From: JACMNW01 sp963708425 | GTDB lineage: Bacteria > Pseudomonadota > Alphaproteobacteria > Rhodobacterales > Rhodobacteraceae | Direction of reading: 5' to 3' | NCBI GenBank assembly: GCA_963708425.1 | Contig: OY970206.1 | Coordinates: forward strand, 3,348,001 to 3,412,000 | Length of the DNA: 64,000 bases | Part shown: in pieces, positions 9,367-18,826 of the stretch | How positions within the stretch are numbered: position 1 is the stretch's first letter | Layout: each line of letters opens with the position of its first letter | The notes under the pieces: generated by a model | Told to the model about the DNA's origin: nothing | Database searches by the model: none | What the model saw: the letters and a program-made list of their open reading frames with translations, nothing else | Translations under genes and position numbers: made by a program

Positions 9367-10109
9367 AGCCTCGCAATCGACAGGCCACCATCAACCGGGA
9401 TCACCGACCCGGTGGCAAAGCCAAACGCGCCCTCCGCCAACGGCACGATCACCGACCCGATGTCGGCAGGCGTGCCCCACCGCCGCGCGGGCACGAGGCC
9501 ATCTTCGATACGCGCCGTGTAGGTATCATGCACCGCTGCTGTCATGCCGGTTTCGATAATGCCGGGCCGCAACTCGAACACGGCAATGCCATCCGCGGCC
9601 AGCCGGGCCGCAAACAATTGCGCCATCATCGCCGCCCCGGATTTGGAAATGCAGTACTCAGCCCGCTCAATCGACGCCATCGTTGCCGAAACCGAGGTGA
9701 CAAAACATATGCACAGGGGGTGTACAGGGGGTGTACGGATCATGTACCGCGCCACAGCCTGCGCCAGAAAGAAACCACCGCGCAAATTGATTGCCATAAC
9801 CCGGTCAAAACTCTCTGGCGTCAGCTCCAACATATCGCCCCTAACCAGCGCCGGAACCCCCGCATTAGAGATGAAAGTGGTGATCGGCCCAACCACATCT
9901 AGTAGGGCAGGGATGCCACCAACGTCCTGCACATCGTGCTGATAATAGCGCGCGCTAGGGCCAAGTTGACGAAGTGCGGCTTGTACTGCATCTGCATCTT
10001 CCGATAATTCAGAAGCAATTACAATATCATAGCCAGCCTTAGCTAGGGCGAGGGCAATCCCCAGTCCAATCCCTTGCTGCCCACCCGTGATCAAAGCCCG
10101 CTTGGTCAT
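9363..10109 (-). CDS. SDR-family 3-ketoacyl-ACP reductase-like dehydrogenase with an in-frame repeat insertion
   Basis: The 248-aa protein has the Rossmann motif GGQQGIGLGIA (residues 8-18), NAG (near 85), the catalytic Ser in SVSA, and YCISKSG with the Tyr-x3-Lys pair. The C-terminus FGFATGSVIPVDGGLSI is typical of the YgfF/3-ketoacyl reductase-like subgroup. Between ARYM and TSVSA the reading frame passes straight through a G-rich tandem repeat (9711-9736) that encodes TPPVHPLC. This lies in the loop before strand 5, so the fold may tolerate it. It overlaps the genes on both sides by ATGA. Confidence 0.9.
   Translation of the reverse strand: MTKRALITGGQQGIGLGIALALAKAGYDIVIASELSEDADAVQAALRQLGPSARYYQHDVQDVGGIPALLDVVGPITTFISNAGVPALVRGDMLELTPESFDRVMAINLRGGFFLAQAVARYMIRTPPVHPLCICFVTSVSATMASIERAEYCISKSGAAMMAQLFAARLAADGIAVFELRPGIIETGMTAAVHDTYTARIEDGLVPARRWGTPADIGSVIVPLAEGAFGFATGSVIPVDGGLSIARL
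9711..9736 (-). repeat. 26-bp G-rich tandem repeat, copy 1 (inside the SDR gene)
   Basis: The plus strand reads two adjacent ACAGGGGGTGT units with GTAC/GCAC ends. The same 26-bp element recurs at 39160-39185 in the opposite orientation with a single base difference. Here it lies inside a coding sequence and stays in frame. Confidence 0.75.
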
Positions 10110-11602
10110 GCCTGAAACTCCACCCGCGTGATATGCTCCGCCGTCCGCAACGCCAGCGCCGCGATCGTCAAAGCAGGGTTCACCGCCGCCGAAGTCGGCA
10201 GCACTGACGCATCGACAATGTACAAATTTGGGTGGTCATGGCTGCGGCAAAACGGCGTCACCACACTGGTTCTAGGATCATCCCCCATCCGCGCCGTCCC
10301 GCACTGATGGGACGGTGTGCGGCGGTCAAAAGCGCGTGATAAAACAATGGGATAGCCAGCCTTTCGCAAGCTGGATTTGATCTTCGAAACCAGCGCCAAA
10401 TGCGCCTCCCAGTTCGATCTTTTCCAGTCCAGCACGATTTGACCACCCTTCAAAGTGACCCGGCTTTCAGGGTTCGGCAGGTCTTCACTCATCGCCAAAA
10501 CATCCACCGAATGCCGCGCAATCCAGTTGGCAATGGGTTTCGGTATCGGCGTATCCGAGGCAAGGATGGTGCCCGAGATTTTTCCGAGCAGTTGCATGTT
10601 CCCCAGCGGCGTCCCGTCAACCCCACCTGTCAGATAGAAGTCATTGACTTGAATGGTTTTTTGATAGACCGACCGATTGGCCCGCAGCGGATGCAAAGCC
10701 AAAACCGCCGACAAATTATGGTTCATAAAGTTGCGCCCGACCTGATCCGACGCATTCGCCAACCCCGTTGGATGCGCCGCATCAGCCGAGCCCAACAACA
10801 GCGCCGCCGAATTCACCGCCCCCGCCGCAAGCACGATGATCGGTGCAGATATTGTCGTTTTTTGTCCGTTAGTTACAAGCCGAACTTCATCAATTTTCTT
10901 GTCCGCCCCCGCAACCAACCGCGTCACTTTCGCGCCCTGCATCAACGTCACATTCGGGTGCTGCAAAGCATCAGCAAGGCCCACAGTCTCGGCATCCATC
11001 TTGCCACCGCAGGTATCAGGAAACGCATCCCATGGCGTTTGCCCATGCGCCAACCAACGATCGATATCCACCCCTAGTGGCAGGCTTGATGGATGCAACC
11101 CTATGCGGTGTAGCCGCGTCCTAAGGTCAGCAATCGCCGGTTCGTCCGGCACTGGCGAAAACCCGTAGTGCCCCGAATGCGCAGGCTCCGTCGGGTCTTG
11201 CCCCAAAACCCCCCGCACCTGATAAAGCGCCTCCGCCGCCTGATACCACGGCTCCATTTCGGCGTAGTTAACAGGCCAACCCGTTGTAATCCCACCCAAA
11301 TGCTGCAACGGCACAAAATCTTCGGCTCGGTACCGAACCAACACAGCCCCATAGAACTTCGAGTTGCCACCCGCGTAATAATAGTTGCCCGGATTGAACG
11401 GCTGCCCCGCACCGTCCAGCCAAACTTCCTCCGGCCGATAATGCCCGCGCCCAAAGATCGCCCCATCATCCCGCGCAGCAGGGCTGTCTGCCAGCCGCGC
11501 GCCGCGTTCCAAAATCACGATGCGTCGGCCGGTCGGGGCAAGGGCTGCGGCAAGTGTAGCCCCACCCATTCCCGATCCGATGATGATGATATCTGGCTGC
11601 AC
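10106..11602 (-). CDS. GMC-family FAD oxidoreductase (gluconate/fructose dehydrogenase large-subunit type)
   Basis: Translation begins at a GTG (11602). The 498-aa product opens with DIIIIGSGMGGATLAAALA, the FAD-binding motif, followed by YYYAGGNSKFYGAVLVRYR. The C-terminal GMC domain has SHQCGTARMGDDP with the catalytic His, and NPALTIAALALRTAEHI. This layout is closer to gluconate-2-dehydrogenase flavoproteins than to choline dehydrogenase, but there is no twin-arginine signal and no adjacent cytochrome c or small-subunit gene, so the electron acceptor is unclear. The stop overlaps the SDR start. A candidate promoter lies 20 nt upstream of the start. Confidence 0.88.
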   Translation of the reverse strand: MQPDIIIIGSGMGGATLAAALAPTGRRIVILERGARLADSPAARDDGAIFGRGHYRPEEVWLDGAGQPFNPGNYYYAGGNSKFYGAVLVRYRAEDFVPLQHLGGITTGWPVNYAEMEPWYQAAEALYQVRGVLGQDPTEPAHSGHYGFSPVPDEPAIADLRTRLHRIGLHPSSLPLGVDIDRWLAHGQTPWDAFPDTCGGKMDAETVGLADALQHPNVTLMQGAKVTRLVAGADKKIDEVRLVTNGQKTTISAPIIVLAAGAVNSAALLLGSADAAHPTGLANASDQVGRNFMNHNLSAVLALHPLRANRSVYQKTIQVNDFYLTGGVDGTPLGNMQLLGKISGTILASDTPIPKPIANWIARHSVDVLAMSEDLPNPESRVTLKGGQIVLDWKRSNWEAHLALVSKIKSSLRKAGYPIVLSRAFDRRTPSHQCGTARMGDDPRTSVVTPFCRSHDHPNLYIVDASVLPTSAAVNPALTIAALALRTAEHITRVEFQA

Positions 11603-11621
11603 GCTCTGGCTTTCTTGTTGT

Positions 11622-11651
11622 ATATTACATAGTTAAATGGATATTCCCCAA
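11622..11651 (-). promoter_or_regulatory. candidate sigma-70 promoter before the GMC-SDR-GMC operon
   Basis: On the minus strand TTGGGG (11651-11646) is followed by an 18-bp spacer and TAATAT (11627-11622), then the GTG start at 11602. It lies in the 108-bp gap separating this gene from the CoA-related pair upstream. It was identified by motif only. Confidence 0.35.
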
Positions 11652-11710
11652 GAACCAAAGATCGGTCGGGTGCGCCTTGTGAACAGCGATAATGCTGAAG
11701 TCTTGCATCG

Positions 11711-12478
11711 TCATACCCCAAGAAACTCGGGCTTGCGCTTGGCGCGAAAGGCCGCCACACCTTCGGCTTTGTCGGCGCTGGCAGCAATCATGCCTGCGCC
11801 CAAAGCCTCGATCATCGAGGCGGCATCTTCGCCGACCCCTGCGTGCAGCAGATACTTCACCACTTCGGTCGCCCGCGCCGAGGTGCCAGCAAAGCCGTCC
11901 GCAATCGCCAGCGCCGCCTCGAACGGATCATCCGCCACCTCGGCCGCAAACCCCAAGGCCAGCGCGCGGTTCGCAGGCAGCCGGCGGCCAAACAGTGCCA
12001 TTTCCTTTAGCACAGGCTCGGGTAGCAGCCGCGCAATGCGCTGCGTGCCCGACCACCCCGGCACAATGCCAACGCCGGTTTCCGGCAGGCCTAGCGTGGC
12101 GTTCGGCGCCATGACCCGAATGTCGCAAGCCGCAGCCAGTTCCAGCCCGCCACCAAATGCATGGCCGTGCAGGACAGCGATGGTCGGGATGGCCAGTCGC
12201 GCCAAGCGGTCAAACACCCGGTGCCCGTTGCGTACCCAGTGGCGCGCAAAATCGGCAGGGGCAAGATCGCCCCAAGCGGTGATATCTGCGCCCGTGCAGA
12301 ACGCCCGCGTGCCTGCCGCCGTCAGCAGCACAACACGCAGGGCAGGCATCGCTTCAATCGTCTCGCAATGGCCCCCGATCTGGGTCAGCATATCCACTGT
12401 CAGGCTGTTCAACTTGCGCGGATTATCAAGGCTGATCTCGGCAATCGGCCCATCAATCATCAGATGAACCGCGCTCAT
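11711..12478 (-). CDS. enoyl-CoA hydratase/isomerase family protein
   Basis: The 255-aa crotonase-fold protein has the oxyanion-hole region GHAFGGGLELAAACDIRV (near residues 97-114) and a retained acidic residue in GLPETGVGIVPGWSGTQRI, which fits hydratase or isomerase activity. It overlaps the upstream CoA-transferase by ATGA (12475-12478), so both act on the same acyl-CoA route. The substrate is unknown. Its 3' end is 108 bp from the next operon, which may be co-transcribed or start at its own promoter. Confidence 0.9.
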   Translation of the reverse strand: MSAVHLMIDGPIAEISLDNPRKLNSLTVDMLTQIGGHCETIEAMPALRVVLLTAAGTRAFCTGADITAWGDLAPADFARHWVRNGHRVFDRLARLAIPTIAVLHGHAFGGGLELAAACDIRVMAPNATLGLPETGVGIVPGWSGTQRIARLLPEPVLKEMALFGRRLPANRALALGFAAEVADDPFEAALAIADGFAGTSARATEVVKYLLHAGVGEDAASMIEALGAGMIAASADKAEGVAAFRAKRKPEFLGV

Positions 12479-14049
12479 AGCGTTAGCTCCATCGGTGCGT
12501 CTTTCAACAGGGCAATCGGCATCAGCTTGGCGTTTTCCGCCACCGTCACGCGGCCTTCGGACGCTGCGACAATGTCGCGCGCAGGGTCAATCCCGGGCAT
12601 AACCTCAGTGGCCACTAGCCCGGTTTCGGTACCACGGATCACGCAGCGTTCGGTCACATAGATGACGTCCTGGCCGGTGGCCCGGCCCCGGTTGCCCGAA
12701 AACGTTACGTGTTCGACCTGATGAACCATCTTGGTGAACTTGCCCGGTTTGACCACGCGCAGCGCGCTATCCGTTAGCTCCAACTCTGCAGCGGCTTCGA
12801 AATAGCCGGAGAATACGATTTTTTTAGCATGCGCGGTGATATCGACAAACCCACCGCAACCCGCTGTCAAGTAAGGCTTTTTACCCAGTTTTGAGACGTT
12901 AACGTTGCCTTCACAGTCGACCTCCATGAACGACAGAAAGGTCATGTCGAACCCACCGCCTTGAAAGTAGGTGAATTGGTTCGGCGATGGCATGAAAGCG
13001 TCGGCATTGGACGCACAGCCAAAGGCGAAGCCGGTCAATGGCATGCCGCCCACGGCACCCTGTTCAATTGCCCACGTTACCGACTGCGCATGACCTTCTT
13101 CCAACAGCACGCGCGGCACTAAGGCCGAGATGCCAAAGCCGAGATTGGCGGTCTGCCCCTTTGAAAGCTCCATCGCTGCCCGCCGTGCTATCACCTTTTC
13201 GACGCCATGTTCGGCATGGCTGAAGCTATTCCATGGCCGCATGACCTCGCCCGAGATTGCGGGGTCGTAGGGGGTTTCAGTAGTTTGTTTTTGGTCGGCA
13301 TCAATCACAATCAAATCAACCAGATGCCCCGGAACCCGCACGTCATGTGGGCGAAGCGAACCCGCCGCCGTTACCCGTTTAACCTGCGCGATCACCAGCC
13401 CGCCATGGTTGCGCACGGCGATGGCCTGATCAAGACCGCCGAGATAGGCACCCTCGTGTTCGTAGGTCAGATTGCCGCGTTCATCTGCCGTTGTAGCGCG
13501 CAGAATGCAGACTTCGGGTACGATATTGGGGAAATGCAGCCATGTCTCGCCGCCCATTTCATGCCGCGCGACGATCGGCTTGGCCGCAGCGGCAGCGTTC
13601 ATCGCGCAGCCTTCGCGGATTGGATCAACGAATGTTTCCAGCCCGACTTTGGTCAAAACGCCGGGTCTACGCGCCGCCACATCCCGATGCATATCGAACA
13701 GAATACCTGACGGCACGTTGTACGCCTCCACCCGGTTGTCGACGATCAGTCGCCAGATATCAGGCATCGGCAGGCCTGATGGTCCAGATGGGTACGAACC
13801 GGCAATAATCCGCGCCAGCAGGCCGTCTTGCGCCAGATGATCAATGCCTTTGACGCCGTACATATCGCCGGCAGCAATCGGGCTGATCGCTGTGACGGCA
13901 CGCGGATGCTCGCTGGCGCGAAACCGTGCGCCGATTGCCTTCAGCACAAGATCCGGGCAGCCAAGGGCGGAAGATGATGATATGCTGATGACCGCGCCAT
14001 CGCGAATTTGGGATGCTGCAACTGCCGCGGAAACAACCTTGCCTGCCAT
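12475..14049 (-). CDS. acyl-CoA:carboxylate CoA-transferase (propionate/acetate CoA-transferase type)
   Basis: The ATG at 14049 is chosen because the conserved family sequence (AGKVVSAAVAASQIRDGAVI) begins there; upstream in-frame residues are not family-like and cross the promoter. The 524-aa product is a fused alpha-beta family I CoA-transferase. The C-terminal half holds the catalytic Glu in AIEQGAVGGMPLTG and the CoA-site motif FTYFQGGGFDMTFLS. The enzyme moves CoA between an acyl-CoA and a free acid through a glutamyl-CoA thioester. It leads a two-gene unit with the enoyl-CoA hydratase, under the strong promoter at 14087-14115. Confidence 0.9.
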   Translation of the reverse strand: MAGKVVSAAVAASQIRDGAVISISSSSALGCPDLVLKAIGARFRASEHPRAVTAISPIAAGDMYGVKGIDHLAQDGLLARIIAGSYPSGPSGLPMPDIWRLIVDNRVEAYNVPSGILFDMHRDVAARRPGVLTKVGLETFVDPIREGCAMNAAAAAKPIVARHEMGGETWLHFPNIVPEVCILRATTADERGNLTYEHEGAYLGGLDQAIAVRNHGGLVIAQVKRVTAAGSLRPHDVRVPGHLVDLIVIDADQKQTTETPYDPAISGEVMRPWNSFSHAEHGVEKVIARRAAMELSKGQTANLGFGISALVPRVLLEEGHAQSVTWAIEQGAVGGMPLTGFAFGCASNADAFMPSPNQFTYFQGGGFDMTFLSFMEVDCEGNVNVSKLGKKPYLTAGCGGFVDITAHAKKIVFSGYFEAAAELELTDSALRVVKPGKFTKMVHQVEHVTFSGNRGRATGQDVIYVTERCVIRGTETGLVATEVMPGIDPARDIVAASEGRVTVAENAKLMPIALLKDAPMELTL

Positions 14050-14072
14050 GTTCGCCCCACTATACTCGGGTT

Positions 14073-14106
14073 TTGGATCGTTCCTATTATTATTGGAGCG
14101 TTCCAA
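14073..14106. promoter_or_regulatory. two tandem 14-bp operator-like palindromes
   Basis: TTGGATCGTTCCTA (14073-14086) and TTGGAGCGTTCCAA (14093-14106) are imperfect palindromes with a central CG, spaced exactly 20 bp (about two helical turns). A CG-centred even palindrome fits LacI-family binding but TetR-type binding cannot be excluded. The LacI gene at 5570-6586 is the nearest candidate regulator. Confidence 0.55.
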
Positions 14107-14115
14107 ATACGTCAA
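14087..14115 (-). promoter_or_regulatory. near-consensus sigma-70 promoter of the CoA-transferase gene
   Basis: On the minus strand TTGACG (14115-14110), an exact 17-bp spacer and TAATAA (14092-14087) precede the ATG by 37 nt. One operator-like palindrome lies within the spacer and a second immediately follows the -10, overlapping the expected start site. Both placements are typical for repression. Confidence 0.6.
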
Positions 14116-14331
14116 GCTGTAACCTCGACCAATCGTACATGGCGCGTCTGGAATATTGCTGTGGGAATTGCTTTGCTTATCGCATCGCGGGAAAAGCAAC
14201 AAAACCTGAACATTGCACATTGACCTTTGCCGCAAAGGAACCAATCTTATTAGCGCGGTTTGTGCCAACGCATTCATGGCCAAACGATCTTTGCCGCGCG
14301 CCTCGTGGCGGTTCAGTCAGGATTGAGTTTC

Positions 14332-15468
14332 ATGTCGTCTTTCTTCACGGCCCATCGCATTGCGGCCATCGTCGTTTTGATCGCTGCTGGCGCTTGGGTT
14401 GCTACGGGCGAATTTTCGTCAGTCGGCAGCCAAGAGGCGGAGGCGGGCGAGTCCGCAGCCGGTGAGGGCGCGGAACCGGCAGAAACTATCGCAGCCCCGG
14501 AACCGTTGCGCACGGTCGCCGCCGTGGTTCCGGTTTTTTCCGATCATGCCCGCGAAATCCGGATTTCCGGGGCAACCGAGGCTGACAAAAGCGCGGTTCT
14601 GGCCGCCCGTTCTGATGGCATTGTTGAATTGCTTGGCGTATCGCAGGGCGATGAAATTGCGGCCGACACTCTGGTGCTAAAGCTTGTTGGGGCCGATGTT
14701 GCGGCAGCAGTTGCCACGGCGACGGCTTCGCTTGTGCAAGCCACACAGGAGCTGGCTGTTGGCGAGAAACTGTTTGCTCGGGGCAGCCTTGCAGAGCTTG
14801 AACTAACCACCCGCCGGTCAGCCAAAGCTGCCGCAGATGCTGCACTGCAACAGGCACAGTCCGCGGAGGACAGGTTGCTTTTGAAAGCACCATTCAGTGG
14901 CATCGTTGATAACGTTGAGGTGGAACTGGGCGAATGGGTTCAGACCGGCGCACCAATTGCCACAATCCTGTCGCTCGACCCGATTGTCGTAAAGGCAGAG
15001 GTCAGTGAACGCGATGTTGCCTTTGTGAAAATGGGTGGTGAGGCGCGCGTCCGGCTCGTTGACGGCGCTGAGATGATCGGCACCATCCGCCATGTGGCCA
15101 AGCAGGCATCTGTTGGAACGCGCACGTTTGTGGTCGAGGTCGCTTTGCCAAACAAAGACCGCAAGATCGGTGCAGGGATGACTGCCGAAGTGCGGGTTTT
15201 CGCAGAAGCAGTGAAAGCCGTGACTGTGCCACGTTCGGTAATCACGATATCGGATGACGGCATGATTGGGCTGCGCGTGGTCGGCCCCGACAACATCGCA
15301 CAGTTTGCGCCGGTAACGTTGATTGATGATGGTCAGAACGGGATGATCGTCACCGGTGTACCTGACGGCGTCAGGATTGTTGTGGCTGGGCAAGATCTTG
15401 TCCGCAACGGCGAAGAAGTGACCGTTACCGAAATTTCGCTTGCTGATGCTGCAAAGGCGCTGAAATGA
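14332..15468 (+). CDS. RND efflux periplasmic adaptor (membrane fusion) protein
   Basis: The ATG at 14332 has AGGA 9 nt upstream and yields a 378-aa protein with an N-terminal membrane anchor (IAAIVVLIAAGAWVATG). The lipoyl half-motifs (ARSDGIVELLGVSQGDEIAADTLVLKL and LKAPFSGIVDNVEVELGEWVQTGAPI) flank a coiled hairpin (residues about 120-170), and beta-barrel segments follow. This is the HlyD/AcrA-type architecture that links an inner-membrane RND pump to an outer-membrane channel. It overlaps the pump gene by ATGA. No outer-membrane factor gene is nearby. Confidence 0.92.
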   Translation: MSSFFTAHRIAAIVVLIAAGAWVATGEFSSVGSQEAEAGESAAGEGAEPAETIAAPEPLRTVAAVVPVFSDHAREIRISGATEADKSAVLAARSDGIVELLGVSQGDEIAADTLVLKLVGADVAAAVATATASLVQATQELAVGEKLFARGSLAELELTTRRSAKAAADAALQQAQSAEDRLLLKAPFSGIVDNVEVELGEWVQTGAPIATILSLDPIVVKAEVSERDVAFVKMGGEARVRLVDGAEMIGTIRHVAKQASVGTRTFVVEVALPNKDRKIGAGMTAEVRVFAEAVKAVTVPRSVITISDDGMIGLRVVGPDNIAQFAPVTLIDDGQNGMIVTGVPDGVRIVVAGQDLVRNGEEVTVTEISLADAAKALK

Positions 15469-18400
15469 AGCTGGTCGAACTTGCCATTCGCAATGCCCGT
15501 CTGACCATTTCGGTGCTGCTGTTTTTGATGTTGTCTGGCACGCTGGCCTACATTTCCATCCCGAAAGAGGCCGAGCCTGATATTCAGATTCCGATCATTT
15601 ACGTCAGCATGAGTTATGAAGGCATTTCGCCGGAAGACAGCGAGCGTCTGTTGCTGCGGCCGATGGAAACTGCGCTGAAATCCATTCAAGGTATAAAACA
15701 GATGACGGCGACTGCCTATCAGGGCGGTGGCAACGTGGTGGTCGAATTCATGGCCGGGGCCGATCTGGACAAGGCGCTGGATGATGTGCGCAACAAAGTT
15801 GACGATGCGCGCCGCGAACTGCCCGAGGGCGTCGACGAGCCGTCGGTTAACGAGGTCAACATTTCCGAATTCCCGGTTCTGGTGGTCACCCTGTCGGGTG
15901 AAGTGCCAGAGCGTGTGTTGAACGCCACTGCGAAGGAGTTGCGCGACCGGATCGAAGAAATCCCTGGCGTCTTGGATGCTGATTTGCGGGGCGTGCGCGA
16001 TGATCTGGTCGAGATCGTGATTGATCCTGCCAAACTGTCGTCGTACGGCCTGCGCCCCGATACGATGATTGCGGGATTTAACGCCAACAACCGGCTGATT
16101 GCGGCAGGCTCGATGGAGGGTAGCGAAGGCCGCTATGCCATCAAGGTGCCGTCACTTATCGAGACGATCGAGGATTTGGCCGATCTGCCGATTGTCGCTA
16201 ACGGCAGTGCGGTCGTGCGCACACGCGATCTGGCTGAAATAAGACCAACACTGAAAGACCCCGAGTCGGTGACGCGGCTTAATGGCAAGCCCGCCGTAGC
16301 AATCGAAGTGTCAAAGCGGATTGGCGCAAATCTGATCGAAACGGTGGATCAGGTGAAGGTGGTGACCGAGGTGCTGCAAAAGCAGATCCCCGACGGCGTG
16401 GTGGTGTCGTTCAGCCAGGACAAATCGACCACCATCCGCCAGTTGCTAAGTGATCTGCAGAACTCGGTTCTGACGGCGGTGATTCTGGTCTTCATCATCA
16501 TCCTTTATTCGCTGTCGGTGCGGTCTTCGATCTTGATCGGTTTAGCTATTCCAGCGTCGTTCCTGATGGGTATCCTGGGGCTGCAAATGGCGGGCCTTAC
16601 AGTAAATCTGGTGGTGCTGTTCAGCCTGATTTTGGCGGTTGGTATGTTGGTCGACGATGCCATCATCGTCACCGAGTATGCCGAACGGCGGATCGGCGAG
16701 GGGATGGAGAAAAGGCAAGCCTTCGCCGAAGCCTCGCACCGGATGGCAGGTCCGGTGATTGCGTCGACGATGACGCGGATTGCGGCGTTTTCGCCGCTGC
16801 TGTTCTGGCCAGGGATCGTCGGCGAATTCATGAAATACATGCCGATTACGCTGATCGCCACATTGTCGGCCTCAATGCTGTATGCCCTGATTTTTGTGCC
16901 GACGCTTGGCGCGATTATCGCGAAGCCATTCAAGACCCCGCCGGTGCACAAAGATGGTGGCTATATGTGGTTGGTTGGCAAGGCGATCCGGCACCCGGTG
17001 ATCGTGCTTTTCCTTGCTCTCGGTACGCTTGTGGCAGTGCCGTACACCTATTCGCAGATTGGTAAGGGTGTGGAGTTCTTTCCAAATGTCGAGCCTGATT
17101 ATGGCCAACTTTATGTCAAAGCACGCGGCAATTTGTCGATCGATGAAAAAGATGCCCTCGTACGGCAAGCCGAAGAACGCCTTCTGGGTTGGCCCGGGCT
17201 GGAGACGATTTATACTCGCGTCGGGTCGGGTGGTGGTGCAGGCAACGACACTGCGGCGGACGTGATCGGCACTATCCAGTATGAGTTTGTCGATTGGCGC
17301 GAACGCAAGAATGCCAACGCCATCCTTGCCGATTTGCGGGTTGCGATGGGGGGCATTCCGGGTGCGGATATCGAGGTGTCTGTGCCAGAGGCGGGGCCGC
17401 CGACCGGCAAGGCCATTCAGATACGGATGTCGGCGGACGATCCCTCCGGATTGAACGATGCGGCCCGCGTTGTTAGCGAAAAATTGGCTAGCATAACGGA
17501 TGTGACCGATATTGACGCTGGCTTGCCACTGCCCGGTGTCGATTGGGAATTGCAAGTCGATCGTGGCGAAGCGTCACGTTACGGGGCATCGCCCGGCGCG
17601 GTGGGAGCGGTGGTGCAGCTTGTCACGTCGGGCTTGAAGCTGTCTGATTTCCGGCCCGCCGGATCTGATGACGCGGTGGACATCGTATTGCGCCTGCCGC
17701 CAGATCAGCGGACGATTTCAGCGTTGGATCAGCTCCGGATTGAAACTGAACTTGGCCCCGTGCCAATCTCCAACTTCGTGACCCGTGTGGCTGCACCGAC
17801 CACCGGCACGCTGACGCGAATCGACGGCGCGCGCACTGTCACTGTGCAGGCGGGTATCCGCGAAGGTGTACAGGCCCAGCAGGTGCGCGATACCGTGACC
17901 GCTATGCTTGACCAAACGTTTACGACAGAAGGTTTTACCGACAGCGGCATCCGGTGGACGATGGTCGGCGAGGATCAGGAGCAGGCCGAGGCGGGGGCGT
18001 TTCTGTCGAAAGCTTTTGGTGCGGCGATTTTCCTGATTTTTGTAGTGCTGCTGGCGCAATTCAACAAGTTTATCTCTGTTGGTCTGGTTCTGTCGGCCGT
18101 CATCATGTCAACCATCGGCGTGTTCCTTGGTCTGATGATCATGGGGCAACCGTTTGGCATCGTAATGTCCGGCATCGGGGTTATCGCGCTGGCTGGTGTT
18201 GTGGTGAACAACAACATCGTGCTGATCGCCACTTATGATCAGTTGCGTGACGAAGGCATGGCCAAGATCGACGCCATCCTTGAGACATGCCGCGAACGGG
18301 CTCGCCCGGTTGTGCTAACTGCACTTACGGCGATTTTTGGCGTGTTGCCGATTGCGTTTGGCCTGAATCTGGAGCTGTTGAATCATGAGACGACATTTGG

Positions 18401-18614
18401 CGCGCCGTCGACGCAGTGGTGGATTTCGCTGTCCAGCGCGATTGTGTTCGGACTGGCGTTTGCCACCATTCTGACGCTGCTTGTAACTCCGTCGATGCTG
18501 ATGCTGGTGACGCGCGGTGATGGCCAGCGCGCCAAACGTCGCAGTTGGCTTCGCCGCAAGCCTAAGGACAGCGCCATCGTTTCGGGCGCAAAACGCGGGC
18601 AGCCGGCGGAGTAA
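15465..18614 (+). CDS. RND efflux transporter permease
   Basis: The 1049-aa protein has the duplicated RND architecture: TM1 at residues 11-30, a large periplasmic porter domain, a central TM bundle (about 335-480), TM7 near 515-535 and a second bundle (about 850-1030). TM4 contains AVGMLVDDAIIVTEYAERR, with the paired Asp residues of the proton relay. This places it in the proton-driven, HAE-like drug or lipid export group rather than metal RND pumps. Substrate cannot be read. It is translationally coupled to the adaptor. The 212-bp gap after it holds no recognisable gene. Confidence 0.94.
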   Translation: MKLVELAIRNARLTISVLLFLMLSGTLAYISIPKEAEPDIQIPIIYVSMSYEGISPEDSERLLLRPMETALKSIQGIKQMTATAYQGGGNVVVEFMAGADLDKALDDVRNKVDDARRELPEGVDEPSVNEVNISEFPVLVVTLSGEVPERVLNATAKELRDRIEEIPGVLDADLRGVRDDLVEIVIDPAKLSSYGLRPDTMIAGFNANNRLIAAGSMEGSEGRYAIKVPSLIETIEDLADLPIVANGSAVVRTRDLAEIRPTLKDPESVTRLNGKPAVAIEVSKRIGANLIETVDQVKVVTEVLQKQIPDGVVVSFSQDKSTTIRQLLSDLQNSVLTAVILVFIIILYSLSVRSSILIGLAIPASFLMGILGLQMAGLTVNLVVLFSLILAVGMLVDDAIIVTEYAERRIGEGMEKRQAFAEASHRMAGPVIASTMTRIAAFSPLLFWPGIVGEFMKYMPITLIATLSASMLYALIFVPTLGAIIAKPFKTPPVHKDGGYMWLVGKAIRHPVIVLFLALGTLVAVPYTYSQIGKGVEFFPNVEPDYGQLYVKARGNLSIDEKDALVRQAEERLLGWPGLETIYTRVGSGGGAGNDTAADVIGTIQYEFVDWRERKNANAILADLRVAMGGIPGADIEVSVPEAGPPTGKAIQIRMSADDPSGLNDAARVVSEKLASITDVTDIDAGLPLPGVDWELQVDRGEASRYGASPGAVGAVVQLVTSGLKLSDFRPAGSDDAVDIVLRLPPDQRTISALDQLRIETELGPVPISNFVTRVAAPTTGTLTRIDGARTVTVQAGIREGVQAQQVRDTVTAMLDQTFTTEGFTDSGIRWTMVGEDQEQAEAGAFLSKAFGAAIFLIFVVLLAQFNKFISVGLVLSAVIMSTIGVFLGLMIMGQPFGIVMSGIGVIALAGVVVNNNIVLIATYDQLRDEGMAKIDAILETCRERARPVVLTALTAIFGVLPIAFGLNLELLNHETTFGAPSTQWWISLSSAIVFGLAFATILTLLVTPSMLMLVTRGDGQRAKRRSWLRRKPKDSAIVSGAKRGQPAE

Positions 18615-18826
18615 GATGCCTTAACAAAAGATCACCGACAGCGGTGCTCCGAGATCCAACATGCTATGACTAAAACGCAACCAACCATTTTGTGATCATC
18701 TAACGCTGACAATGCGTGGATGGCGATAGTATTTTCCGTGTTTGCAGAATATTCGAACACTGGCGGCTGACCCGATGAAGGTTGCGTGCCACTTAGACGT
18801 TGATCCTGTTTCCAAGAGAGTACGGA

